This document shows positions 18,042-26,258 of a DNA stretch of 64,000 bases, in pieces (position 1 is the stretch's first letter; the number at the start of each line of letters is the position of its first letter). A model generated the notes under the pieces. It was not told the DNA's origin. It made no database searches and was given only the letters and a program-made list of their open reading frames with translations. The position numbers and the translations under genes are program-made. This DNA comes from Hahellaceae bacterium (GTDB lineage Bacteria; Pseudomonadota; Gammaproteobacteria; Pseudomonadales; Oleiphilaceae): NCBI GenBank assembly GCA_024234505.1, contig JACKOD010000001.1, positions 788,403-852,402 of the forward strand. The letters are read 5' to 3'.

Positions 18042-18668
18042 ATGAGCGTGCAAGACCCGGATCAGAAACATAAAAAAAAGATGCAAAAGCAGAAAGAGAA
18101 AGTTGATGCTCATATAGCGGCAGCGGATGTAGAACGGGGGGTTGTCATTCTCTTAACGGGAAACGGAAAAGGTAAAAGCAGTTCCGGCTTTGGTATGGTT
18201 TTGCGTGCGCTTGGCTACGATCAGAAGGTTGGTGTAGTACAGTTTATCAAAGGTGTTCAGCTCTCTGGAGAAGAAATTTTTCTAAAGGAAAAAGCAACAC
18301 TGCTGCCAAATTTTGAAGCATCGGATTTTTATCAGATGGGGACGGGTTTTACCTGGGATACACAAGACCGGAGTGGCGACATAAAAGCGGCAGAGGAAAC
18401 TTGGGCGGTGGCTGAGCGTATGTTAAGTGATCCCCGCTACCATTTGGTGTTGCTGGATGAACTCACCTATATGCTGGCCTACAAATATCTGGACGAGCAA
18501 CGGGTATTGGATGCCATCAAAAATCGCCCTCCCGAACAAAGCGTGATTGTGACGGGACGCGGCGGCGGCAGTGCAATACAGGAATTATCTGACACCGTAT
18601 CGGAAGTCAAAAATGTAAAACATGCCTATGACCATCATATCAAGGCACGTAAAGGAGTTGATTACTAA
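18042..18668 (+). CDS. cobO: cob(I)yrinic acid a,c-diamide adenosyltransferase
   Basis: 208-residue CobO/BtuR-type corrinoid adenosyltransferase, which transfers the adenosyl group of ATP to cob(I)alamin or its precursors. The P-loop-like ATP site GNGKGKSSSGFG lies near residue 40, and LLDELTYML near 140 and VTGRGG near 178 are family-typical. The N-terminus is highly charged (Lys/Gln rich). ATG 18042 has GGAG seven bases upstream; the longer open frame from 17994 runs through the terminator hairpin and is rejected. No other cobalamin synthesis gene is adjacent, so the role is probably salvage. The neighbouring helicase gene is convergent. Confidence 0.92.
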   Translation: MSVQDPDQKHKKKMQKQKEKVDAHIAAADVERGVVILLTGNGKGKSSSGFGMVLRALGYDQKVGVVQFIKGVQLSGEEIFLKEKATLLPNFEASDFYQMGTGFTWDTQDRSGDIKAAEETWAVAERMLSDPRYHLVLLDELTYMLAYKYLDEQRVLDAIKNRPPEQSVIVTGRGGGSAIQELSDTVSEVKNVKHAYDHHIKARKGVDY

Positions 18669-18680
18669 GGTTGGGGTACG

Positions 18681-18715
18681 GTGGTGGATTCTTCGCTTTC
18701 GACGGAATCCACCAC
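18681..18715. terminator. hairpin between convergent cobO and helicase genes
   Basis: Perfect 11-bp stem GTGGTGGATTC (18681-18691) with GAATCCACCAC (18705-18715), 13-base loop. It lies between two convergent stops and could terminate both, although neither strand has a strong T run after it. Confidence 0.5.
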
Positions 18716-18725
18716 ACAGTGATGG

Positions 18726-20096
18726 CTAACGCGGTTTTTTGGGATTATTGCCCGCCGGTTTACGGCTTCCCGGTTTTGCTGGATTGGTGCGTGACGGCGG
18801 TCTTTTACCTGCGTAAGGCTTCTTCGCTGACGGGGTGTGATCATGAACTTTATGACCCGCGGCAACTTCGCCGGAACGTTGCCCATCCCGATGCCCGGGC
18901 TTGGGTTTCTTGGGCTTTTTAGGACTTATCGGCCGATTAGGGAGTCGCGAGGGCGGTACGTCATGAATGGGCTCAAACCCGTCGATCACTTTGCGAGTTA
19001 AAAGCTGATTGATGACTCGCTCAATATCAAATAGCTGTTTGGCTTCGTCGGCACTGACCAGCGAAACGGCCTGCCCATTGGCACCGGCACGACCGGTACG
19101 GCCGATACGGTGAACATAGTCCTCCGGAACATTCGGCAAGTCGAAATTAACCACTTGAGGCAGTTGGTTAATATCCAGCCCGCGCGCGGCAATGTCGGTG
19201 GCCACCAGCATTTTAACCGTGCCATTTTTGAACTCTTCGAGTGCTTTGGTACGTGAACCCTGGCTTTTGTTGCCATGAATTGCGGCGGCATTGATGCCAC
19301 TGATTTCCATAAAGCGTGCCAGTTTGTCGGCACCCCGTTTGGTTTTGGTGAATACCAGTACCTGCTCCCATTTACCTTGTTTGACCAGTTGTAAAAGCAA
19401 ATCAGGCTTTTTCTTTTTGTCGACCGGACTGATCCACTGGCTTACGGTGGTCGCTGTTTTATTGCGAGGGCTGACAGAGATTTCGACCGGGTTAGTCAGA
19501 ATGCCTTTGGCCAACTGTCTGATTTCATCCGAAAACGTCGCTGAAAACAGCAGGTTCTGACGATTTTTGGGTAACAGAGCCAGAATCCGGCGAATATCAT
19601 GGATAAAACCCATGTCCAGCATTCGATCGGCCTCGTCGAGGACGAGTATTTCCAGCTGGTTAAACTTAACCGCGTTCTGTTTATATAAATCCAGCAATCG
19701 ACCGGGGGTGGCGACTAAAACATCAACACCTTTGCGAAGCTTCATCATTTGTGGGTTGATCTTTACGCCCCCGAAAACGACCGCAGAACGAAGCGGTAAT
19801 CGCTGGCTATATTTGGAAACACTTTCAGCCACCTGGGCAGCCAGTTCTCTCGTAGGCGTAAGTACCAGTGCTCGAACCTGATTGGGCTGGACTCGCTCGC
19901 CGCTTGATAAGCGTTCTAACAGGGGGAGCGTGAAGGCCGCAGTTTTTCCTGTGCCGGTTTGTGCGGCTGCCATGATGTCTTTGCCGGTAATGACCGCAGG
20001 AATGGCTTTCAACTGAATTGGGGATGGTTCTTTGTAGCCTTGTTCTGCTACGGCATCAACGATTGGGGCGGACAGCCCCAGGGTGGCAAAACTCAT
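18726..20096 (-). CDS. rhlE: DEAD-box RNA helicase, RhlE type
   Basis: 456-residue ATP-dependent RNA helicase. The Q motif (PSPIQLKAIP), motif I AQTGTGKT near residue 45, motif II DEAD near 151, motif III SAT near 182 and motif VI HRIGRTGRAG near 331 are all present. The C-terminal tail of about 75 residues is Lys/Arg/Pro rich (PKKPKKPKPG), as in RhlE proteins that act on ribosome assembly and RNA turnover. Opening with MSFATLGL is typical of RhlE. The gene stands alone, convergent with cobO, and its start faces the divergent acyl-CoA ligase gene across about 200 bp. Confidence 0.92.
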   Translation of the reverse strand: MSFATLGLSAPIVDAVAEQGYKEPSPIQLKAIPAVITGKDIMAAAQTGTGKTAAFTLPLLERLSSGERVQPNQVRALVLTPTRELAAQVAESVSKYSQRLPLRSAVVFGGVKINPQMMKLRKGVDVLVATPGRLLDLYKQNAVKFNQLEILVLDEADRMLDMGFIHDIRRILALLPKNRQNLLFSATFSDEIRQLAKGILTNPVEISVSPRNKTATTVSQWISPVDKKKKPDLLLQLVKQGKWEQVLVFTKTKRGADKLARFMEISGINAAAIHGNKSQGSRTKALEEFKNGTVKMLVATDIAARGLDINQLPQVVNFDLPNVPEDYVHRIGRTGRAGANGQAVSLVSADEAKQLFDIERVINQLLTRKVIDGFEPIHDVPPSRLPNRPISPKKPKKPKPGHRDGQRSGEVAAGHKVHDHTPSAKKPYAGKRPPSRTNPAKPGSRKPAGNNPKKPR

Positions 20097-20294
20097 GAAC
20101 AGCTCTCGAATGACTTGATTAAATTTCCACCTATCAGGCGGTCGTGCAGCTTACAGCAAGTTTAATGCCTAAGCTAATACTGATTGTAAATTCAGAAGGT
20201 ATTTTCGTCAGATCAGCGACATTTTTAGTGTGGGCTGGAAAATCACAGGCAAGCAGCCTAAGTTAACCTTGTAAAAATCAAACAGGAGCAGGTT

Positions 20295-21917
20295 ATGCAT
20301 GGCCTAATGATGGGTTGCCCGTTGAATATTTCGGGAATTTTGAAGCATGCGGAGAGAAATCACCCCAATGGCAAAATAGTAAGCCGTGAAGTGACCGGCG
20401 GCGTCTTTGAATACACTTATCGCGATGCGTCTATAAGAGCGCGTAAACTGGCGAATGCATTACGTAATTTGGGCGTGGTTCAACAAGACAGGGTTGCCAC
20501 GCTTGCCTGGAATACGCATCGTCACTTTGAACTCTATTTTGGCGTGTCAGGTAGTGGTTCAATTTTACATACGATCAATCCGCGGTTATTTCCTGAACAG
20601 ATCAGCTACATAATTAATCATGCTGAAGATCAGGTTTTGTTTGTCGACCTGACCTTTATACCCTTACTCGAATCCGTTTATTCCTCGTTGAACTATTTAA
20701 AGCATGTGGTGGTATTAACCAGCGAGGAGCATATGCCGACCACATCCGAACTGCCTTTACTCTGTTATGAGACCTTACTCAACGAGGCGTCTAGCAATTT
20801 TGAATGGCCTGACCTAGACGAAAACAGTGCAGCGTCACTTTGCTATACCTCTGGTACGACAGGTCACCCAAAAGGGGTTCTCTATAGCCACCGTTCGACC
20901 GTATTGCATGCCTGGGCGTGTTCGTCCCGCGATGCATTGGGTATTGCCAACGATACGACCGTACTCCCCGTGGTTCCCATGTTTCATGTGAATGCCTGGG
21001 GTGTACCTTATTCTGCCACGATGAGTGGTGGAACATTGGTGTTGCCCGGGGCAGGGATGGACGGAAATTCATTGTATGAACTAATCGATGGCTATCAGGT
21101 CAATCTGTTGCTAGGTGTTCCCACGGTTTGGTTAGCGCTGCTTCAGCACTGTCAGAAAAATGAGTTAACTTTGTCTTCTGTCGAGAACGTAGTGATTGGT
21201 GGTTCTGCGGCACCGATATCCATGATTCAGGAATTTAAAGAGAAACATAATGCATTCGTTATGCATGCGTGGGGGATGACGGAGCTATCGCCCGTGGGAA
21301 CGGTCAACAGCATGAATCGTTATATGGCCAGTCTGGATCAACATGCCCAATATCAACTGCAGGCAAAACAAGGGCGGTCGGTCTTTGGTATAGAAATGAA
21401 AATTATTGATTCCGAAGGGAATGTGCTGTCCCATGACGGGCAGGCGTTTGGTCGCTTGTTAGTGCGCGGCCCTTGGGTGGCCACCTCCTATTATAAGCAC
21501 GAAGACAGAAGCGCATGGATTGATGGATGGTTTGATACGGGAGATGTGGCCACGATTGACGAGCACGGCTATATGTCGATTGTTGATCGCGCCAAGGACG
21601 TTATCAAATCCGGCGGTGAGTGGATCAGTTCGATAGATTTGGAAAACGCGGCGATGGGTCATCCAGCCATACTGGAGTGTGCCGTTATTGGCGTGCCGCA
21701 CCCCAAATGGGACGAACGTCCTTTGCTGTTGGTGGTTCCAAAAGAGGGAGCCAATCCAACCCAGGACGAGGTGCTCAATTTTCTCTCTGGAAAAGTAGCG
21801 AAATGGTGGCTTCCTGACAGTGTCGTTTTTGTCGATCAATTACCTCATACCGCGACGGGTAAACTTCTGAAAATGAAATTAAGGGAAACTTATCGTCAGG
21901 CGTTGATGTCTGATTAA
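20295..21917 (+). CDS. fatty-acyl-CoA ligase, AlkK-like
   Basis: 540-residue AMP-forming acyl-CoA synthetase. The ATP/AMP signature YTSGTTGHPKGV begins near residue 183, the motif HAWGMTELSP near 325, and the late FDTGDVATIDEHGYM and DRAKDVIKSGGEWIS blocks with a final catalytic Lys in ATGKLLKMKLR complete the enzyme. The N-terminal MHGLMMGCPLNISGILKHAE resembles AlkK-type medium/long-chain enzymes from alkane and fatty-acid degraders. AGGAG-like sequence precedes the ATG (AACAGGAGCAGG). It likely activates fatty acids for beta-oxidation. Chain-length preference cannot be read from sequence alone. The neighbouring hydrolase may be cotranscribed. Confidence 0.9.
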   Translation: MHGLMMGCPLNISGILKHAERNHPNGKIVSREVTGGVFEYTYRDASIRARKLANALRNLGVVQQDRVATLAWNTHRHFELYFGVSGSGSILHTINPRLFPEQISYIINHAEDQVLFVDLTFIPLLESVYSSLNYLKHVVVLTSEEHMPTTSELPLLCYETLLNEASSNFEWPDLDENSAASLCYTSGTTGHPKGVLYSHRSTVLHAWACSSRDALGIANDTTVLPVVPMFHVNAWGVPYSATMSGGTLVLPGAGMDGNSLYELIDGYQVNLLLGVPTVWLALLQHCQKNELTLSSVENVVIGGSAAPISMIQEFKEKHNAFVMHAWGMTELSPVGTVNSMNRYMASLDQHAQYQLQAKQGRSVFGIEMKIIDSEGNVLSHDGQAFGRLLVRGPWVATSYYKHEDRSAWIDGWFDTGDVATIDEHGYMSIVDRAKDVIKSGGEWISSIDLENAAMGHPAILECAVIGVPHPKWDERPLLLVVPKEGANPTQDEVLNFLSGKVAKWWLPDSVVFVDQLPHTATGKLLKMKLRETYRQALMSD

Positions 21918-22051
21918 ATAACAACGTAAAAAGATAAACAGTACCTATGAATTGCAGTATGGTTGTGCGACTCTTTTCATCAAAGCTAATTTGTCAGTGG
22001 GTCGCAGGATCGACTGACAAATTGAGATCCGGCTGATATCAGGATAACCCA

Positions 22052-22948
22052 ATGTTGTGGCGCAAAGGCAAATGTTTAGCAAACGGTGTAGAAATCGCTT
22101 GGGAAGAGAGCGGCAGCGAAACCGGTGAACCCATAGTGTTAGTGATGGGGCTGGGTTTGCAGTTGATACACTGGCCTGAAGATCTTTGTCAGCAACTTGT
22201 GGAACGTGGTTTCAGGGTAATTCGTTTTGATAATCGGGATGTGGGGTTGTCTGGTGCGGCCGACAACGGGATTGAAGTGAATATGCCCCGAGATTGGTTG
22301 CGCTCCCGAATTGGACTGCCAATTAAAGCAAATTACAGGCTCCATGATATGGCGGCCGATACGGTCGGATTGTTGGATGCATTGGGTATCGGTAAAGCGC
22401 ATTTGGCTGGTATATCCATGGGGGGGATGATCGCACAGATCGCCAGCGGCCTGTATCCGCAGAGGGTTCAAAGCCTCACCTCGATTATGTCCACCACTAA
22501 TGAGCGAAGATTACCTGGACCGAAGCTGAACGTACTGATGCATATGTCAAAAACCGGCGCCAATCCTACTCGTGAGTCGGTGATTGAACGCAGTATTAAG
22601 TTTTTCAATATGGTGGGGAGTCCGGCTTATCCGTCACCGGATCAGCGTCGCGCCGATATGGCCGGTGCCGCATTTGACCGGGCCTATCGCCCGGAAGGCG
22701 TGCTGCGCCAGATGCATGGTATTCTCGCCACGGGTGGCTTTTCGGATATTTCCGCCAGCATCAAAGCGCCCACGCTGATTATTCATGGCAAGGAAGATCC
22801 CTTGGTCAGACCCGAAGCGGGCAGGCGCTGCGCCAAAGTTATTCCCAATGCCCGGCTACAACTCTACAAGGGAATGGGCCATGATTTTCCAGCCCCGCTG
22901 TTTCCCGAGTGGGCGGAATTGATAGCGCAGAATGCGGCAAGGACTTAA
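22052..22948 (+). CDS. alpha/beta hydrolase
   Basis: 298-residue alpha/beta hydrolase. The early block EPIVLVMGLGLQLIHWPEDL, the RFDNRDVGLS strand, the nucleophile elbow GISMGGMIAQ (Ser near residue 127), HGKEDPLVRPEAG near 248 and the catalytic His in GMGHDFP near 276 form a complete triad. Proteins of this exact pattern are common, poorly characterised esterases or lipases, often near fatty-acid genes as here. The gap to the acyl-CoA ligase is 134 bp. The last four bases overlap the stop of the convergent MsrQ gene. Confidence 0.85.
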   Translation: MLWRKGKCLANGVEIAWEESGSETGEPIVLVMGLGLQLIHWPEDLCQQLVERGFRVIRFDNRDVGLSGAADNGIEVNMPRDWLRSRIGLPIKANYRLHDMAADTVGLLDALGIGKAHLAGISMGGMIAQIASGLYPQRVQSLTSIMSTTNERRLPGPKLNVLMHMSKTGANPTRESVIERSIKFFNMVGSPAYPSPDQRRADMAGAAFDRAYRPEGVLRQMHGILATGGFSDISASIKAPTLIIHGKEDPLVRPEAGRRCAKVIPNARLQLYKGMGHDFPAPLFPEWAELIAQNAART

Positions 22949-23613
22949 GGGTTTGATGAGTGCGACTGAACAAAATCTTTGGAAAGTGAAGCACTTGGCA
23001 ATGACTTTTGATGTAAATTAATACCAAACTTTTCCCGCCGTAGCCAAAGCAAATACAGGGTAAAACAGGTGTAGCCTGCCGGACTGACCCAACCGCTTTT
23101 GAGTGACCACCAGTAATGCAGGCAGCCAAGCAGAGCCACAAGGTAAATGTAGTTGTGGAGTTTTTTCCAATTCCGGCCCATTTTCCGCATCAACTTAGGG
23201 ATGGATGTTACTGCCAGCGCCAAAAGCAGCAGCAGTGCGCTGAATCCGACCAGAATATAGGTACGCTTAACCAGTTCCTCGCCGATTAGCGACCATTCAA
23301 AAGTTAAATCCAAAGCCAGCCAAACGTAAAAGTGCAAGGCAGCCCACGCAAAACACCATAAACCCAACGGTCGTCTCAGCTTCAATAACTGGCCGAATTT
23401 AAGCATTTTGGCTAATGGTGAGATGCACAGTGTCAGCAGAAGCAGCCTCAACGTTCCTATACCGAGAAAGTGAATCAGCTCCTTTACCGGGTCGCCACCG
23501 AAAACGCCCTTAGGTATGGCCCAGAACAGCCACAGCAAAGGAAGCACGGCACAAATGTGTACCAGTATTCGCAGGGTGAGGGCGGTTTTAGCGCCGGGTC
23601 TAAAAGTCATCAT
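22945..23613 (-). CDS. msrQ: MsrQ, heme-binding membrane subunit of methionine sulfoxide reductase
   Basis: 222-residue inner-membrane protein of the ferric-reductase-like family (YedZ). Six hydrophobic segments are seen, with heme-ligand His candidates in FAWAALHFYVWL, KKLHNYIYLVALLGCLHYWW. MsrQ passes electrons from the quinone pool or flavin reductase to MsrP for repair of oxidised periplasmic methionines. It follows msrP on the same strand after 6 bp, the standard msrPQ order. The start is set at the first of two Met codons at 23613. The C-terminal tail overlaps the convergent hydrolase stop. Confidence 0.92.
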   Translation of the reverse strand: MMTFRPGAKTALTLRILVHICAVLPLLWLFWAIPKGVFGGDPVKELIHFLGIGTLRLLLLTLCISPLAKMLKFGQLLKLRRPLGLWCFAWAALHFYVWLALDLTFEWSLIGEELVKRTYILVGFSALLLLLALAVTSIPKLMRKMGRNWKKLHNYIYLVALLGCLHYWWSLKSGWVSPAGYTCFTLYLLWLRREKFGINLHQKSLPSASLSKDFVQSHSSNP

Positions 23614-23619
23614 GAATAC

Positions 23620-24630
23620 TCAATAAAATTTTCTTAAATCCATGCCCGCATAAAGACTGGCGACCGCCTCTTCGTAACCGTTGAACATTAATGTTTTCTG
23701 GCGGGTACTGGAGAAAGGCCCGCCGGGGCCAATAAAGCGCTCAGAAGCTTGTGACCAGCGTGGGTGATCCACGTTCGGATTTACGTTAGCGTAAAAACCA
23801 TATTCATTGGGTGCCAGCAAATTCCAGGTGGTAGGCGGTTGGGTTTCCATCAAACGGATTTTGACAATGGACTTAATGCCTTTAAATCCATACTTCCAGG
23901 GCACCACTAAACGCACAGGGGCACCATTCTGCGGTGGCAGTGTTTTCCCGTAGAGCCCTACCGACAAGAGGGTGAGCGGATGCATGGCTTCGTCGATGCG
24001 TAATCCTTCGACGTACGGATATTGAATGCCACCCCCGATACGGCGTGATTTTTGTCCCGGCATTTGTTCGGGGTCGTACAAGGTTTCAAACGCCACATAT
24101 TTGGCGCGGCTGGTGGGCTTGAATTTTTTCAGGATGCTCCCGAGCTCGACCCCCAGCCAGGGAATCACCATCGACCAGGCTTCAACGCAACGCATGCGAT
24201 AGATGCGTTCTTCAAGGGCCGAAGTATGGATCATTTCCCAGAGGTCAATCGTTCCAGGCTGTTCGACTTCACCCTCTACCGTGAGAGTCCAGGGTTGCGT
24301 TTTCAGGTGCTGACTATTCGCTGCGGGATCCGTTTTGTCCGTGCCGAACTCATAGTAATTGTTGTGACTAGTGACTTTATTTTCGGGGGTCAGTATCAGT
24401 CCATGGGTCTGATTGTCCTTGGTGTAGGGCAATGGAGAGCGTGGCGCCTCAGACGCGGGTTTGTCTCCCCCCAGCAAATCGTCGAAAACTCCGCCTCGGG
24501 CGTTCAGCGCGACACCGGAAGCAGCAACGATGCCGAGCGCCTTTAACACCGAGCGACGACTCAGGTAAATGGACTCGGGCGTAACCTCGTTTTCAGAAAT
24601 GGCACCTATCTGTGGGCGTTTGATCAACAT
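23620..24630 (-). CDS. msrP: MsrP, periplasmic molybdopterin methionine sulfoxide reductase
   Basis: 336-residue catalytic subunit (YedY). A twin-arginine signal, SRRSVLKALG, lies near residues 24-33, showing Tat export with bound cofactor. Cys148 in YRMRCVEAWS is the molybdenum ligand of the family, and the block NGAPVRLVVPWKYGFKGIKSIVKI is characteristic. I choose the ATG at 24630 (MLIKRPQIG) because AGGTGGA lies upstream; the ORF extends six codons further without support. With the adjacent MsrQ it repairs free and protein-bound methionine sulfoxide in the periplasm. Confidence 0.94.
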   Translation of the reverse strand: MLIKRPQIGAISENEVTPESIYLSRRSVLKALGIVAASGVALNARGGVFDDLLGGDKPASEAPRSPLPYTKDNQTHGLILTPENKVTSHNNYYEFGTDKTDPAANSQHLKTQPWTLTVEGEVEQPGTIDLWEMIHTSALEERIYRMRCVEAWSMVIPWLGVELGSILKKFKPTSRAKYVAFETLYDPEQMPGQKSRRIGGGIQYPYVEGLRIDEAMHPLTLLSVGLYGKTLPPQNGAPVRLVVPWKYGFKGIKSIVKIRLMETQPPTTWNLLAPNEYGFYANVNPNVDHPRWSQASERFIGPGGPFSSTRQKTLMFNGYEEAVASLYAGMDLRKFY

Positions 24631-24718
24631 GTGAATTCCACCTTGCATTGCATGGGTAAGCTGTTATTGAACAGTCTAGGCCGTAAGGCGAGGTGAAATC
24701 ATCACAACTTCATAACAT

Positions 24719-25276
24719 TTATATAAGAATGCTGCGGACCTCCATTAACGCAAAGCCCAATAAATTCAATCCTGGCCAGTGTTCGGGTTCGCAAGCTTCC
24801 TTTGCGTAACAGGCAAGACCTATTCCCCAAACGGAGTCCACCGGACTCGCTTCGACCAGCACGCGCTGACCTGTCGACAGAATAAAAGTTTTAAGTGACT
24901 GATTTTGTGAAAATTTGGCGAGATTACCTGTCACGACAATATCGAAGCGATGTTGCTGCCACCGAGCTTCGTCGAAGCCCGCAATTTCACGTCCCAGCTT
25001 TTTCGCTTCACCTGGATGACCCGCTCGCAATATCTTTTCGGCGATGTCGTGATCACCAAACAGCCTTGCCTTTGCCGCCATCATGTAGTGTTCGGCGGTC
25101 GGGTAATAGATATCTTCTATAGTAAAACCCGCATCGAACCATTGGCTAAAGCAGCTTTTGTCGATTGCTCCTGGTTTGTGCGGTTGATGTCCCCAGAAAA
25201 ACAGGTACTTGGCCGAAAAGCCCTTTTGTATGGCAGTCACTAAGGACTGTGTGCTTTTAAAGGTAGCGCTTGTCAT
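24719..25276 (-). CDS. NADAR family N-glycosidase (YbiA-like)
   Basis: 185-residue NADAR domain protein. The family pattern is visible: FFWGHQPHKPG and FSQWFDAGF near the N-terminus, then YPTAEHYMMAAKARLFGD with the conserved E-H-x-M-x-x-K-A, and a late VWGIGLA. NADAR proteins hydrolyse N-glycosidic bonds of phosphoribosyl intermediates and can remove ADP-ribose from nucleic-acid bases. ATG 25276 has AAGGAAGGG just upstream, better than the longer frame to 25309 that overlaps the previous gene. It is the third gene of a minus-strand operon after an SPFH protein and an NAD-kinase-like protein, with a 26-bp gap. Confidence 0.88.
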   Translation of the reverse strand: MTSATFKSTQSLVTAIQKGFSAKYLFFWGHQPHKPGAIDKSCFSQWFDAGFTIEDIYYPTAEHYMMAAKARLFGDHDIAEKILRAGHPGEAKKLGREIAGFDEARWQQHRFDIVVTGNLAKFSQNQSLKTFILSTGQRVLVEASPVDSVWGIGLACYAKEACEPEHWPGLNLLGFALMEVRSILI

Positions 25277-25302
25277 TTTCCCTTCCTTCTGTAAATCCTT
25301 CT

Positions 25303-26235
25303 TTAACAAACCAATTGTCCCTGTACTGGCCGCAAGGCGATATTCACTACGGCGCCGGCGTTAAACTCTATGCAATCATCCAGCATGCCATCGCTGAAAA
25401 TCACGCCGTTTTCCGGCATGGCAGAGGCGATGGTCAGTGGTGCGCTATCCGACACCTGACCAAACAGCATTCGCGTGCCGGTATTGCGGCTGGGGAAAGG
25501 TTCGCGGACCGAATACACAAGGCGGGCTTCGTCCCAACCGAAATTGGATAACGGTATTTGACGGTCATCTGTCCAGCCATTGGCCTGTGCGATGCCGAAA
25601 CTTCCGGTAATGACGCTTTTCAGCCAGCCGGTGGAACCCAAGCCGGTGGACACAATAATGCCGCTGGAGGATTGGAATTCGCCCTCGCCAGACTGTAGTA
25701 AATGGTATCTGGCCGACGCATGCCCGCGCTGGCCGATAAAAAAGTCGTTTACCGCAACCATTTTTTGGCCATCATTGAGTTCTGCCTGAGCCATGGTAAT
25801 GGATTTGCAATTGAATTTGCCCCTGAGTACGTCCGTTAAAACCTTCGCTGATTCCTTCACTTGAAAGGGCAGTAGAACCCCGTCAAAACGTGATGGATCG
25901 GGATTAATGGCAACCGTAGGCTGGCCGGACAGATATTTCAGGGTGTTGGCCACCAGTCCATCCTGACCCAGCACCACCACGATATCGTCCTGAGCGAATA
26001 TAAAGTTGGCGAGAAAATCCCGATCCAGCGTTTGTACCCGTCCCAGCGCACTTAACGCCGTTTCGATCGCATTTAATGCGTTTCGATAACTCTGGTGTTC
26101 TTGTCGATAGTCGGAAAAGTCTTCCCCACGACTTTGAATATAAAACTCGGCTTGCTCCTCGGTATTGTGTTTAAACACTAGTTCCTGCAATCGCGTGCGT
26201 CGGGTTACCAATATGATTTTCCGTTGCGAAGCCAT
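25303..26235 (-). CDS. NAD-kinase-like protein with altered GGDG motif
   Basis: 310-residue protein with the fold signature of NAD kinases. The GGDGT catalytic motif reads GQDGL near residues 92-96, the NE-type motif reads AVNDFFIG, and the nucleotide-binding block SSGIIVSTGLGSTGW is well conserved, matching DGxxVSTPTGSTAY. The residues before the core (EEQAEFYIQSRGEDFSDY) and the C-terminal part are unusual. Substitution of the second Gly and the Thr suggests changed activity: it may bind NAD(H) without phosphorylating it. ATG 26235 has GAGG eight bases upstream. It lies between SPFH and NADAR genes in an apparent operon. Confidence 0.8.
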   Translation of the reverse strand: MASQRKIILVTRRTRLQELVFKHNTEEQAEFYIQSRGEDFSDYRQEHQSYRNALNAIETALSALGRVQTLDRDFLANFIFAQDDIVVVLGQDGLVANTLKYLSGQPTVAINPDPSRFDGVLLPFQVKESAKVLTDVLRGKFNCKSITMAQAELNDGQKMVAVNDFFIGQRGHASARYHLLQSGEGEFQSSSGIIVSTGLGSTGWLKSVITGSFGIAQANGWTDDRQIPLSNFGWDEARLVYSVREPFPSRNTGTRMLFGQVSDSAPLTIASAMPENGVIFSDGMLDDCIEFNAGAVVNIALRPVQGQLVC

Positions 26236-26258
26236 AAGGTTTACCTCGTCCATGTGGT

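Noticed and set aside
24052..24546. 164-residue plus-strand frame inside msrP
   Set aside because: It is antisense to conserved MsrP sequence and lacks recognisable features.
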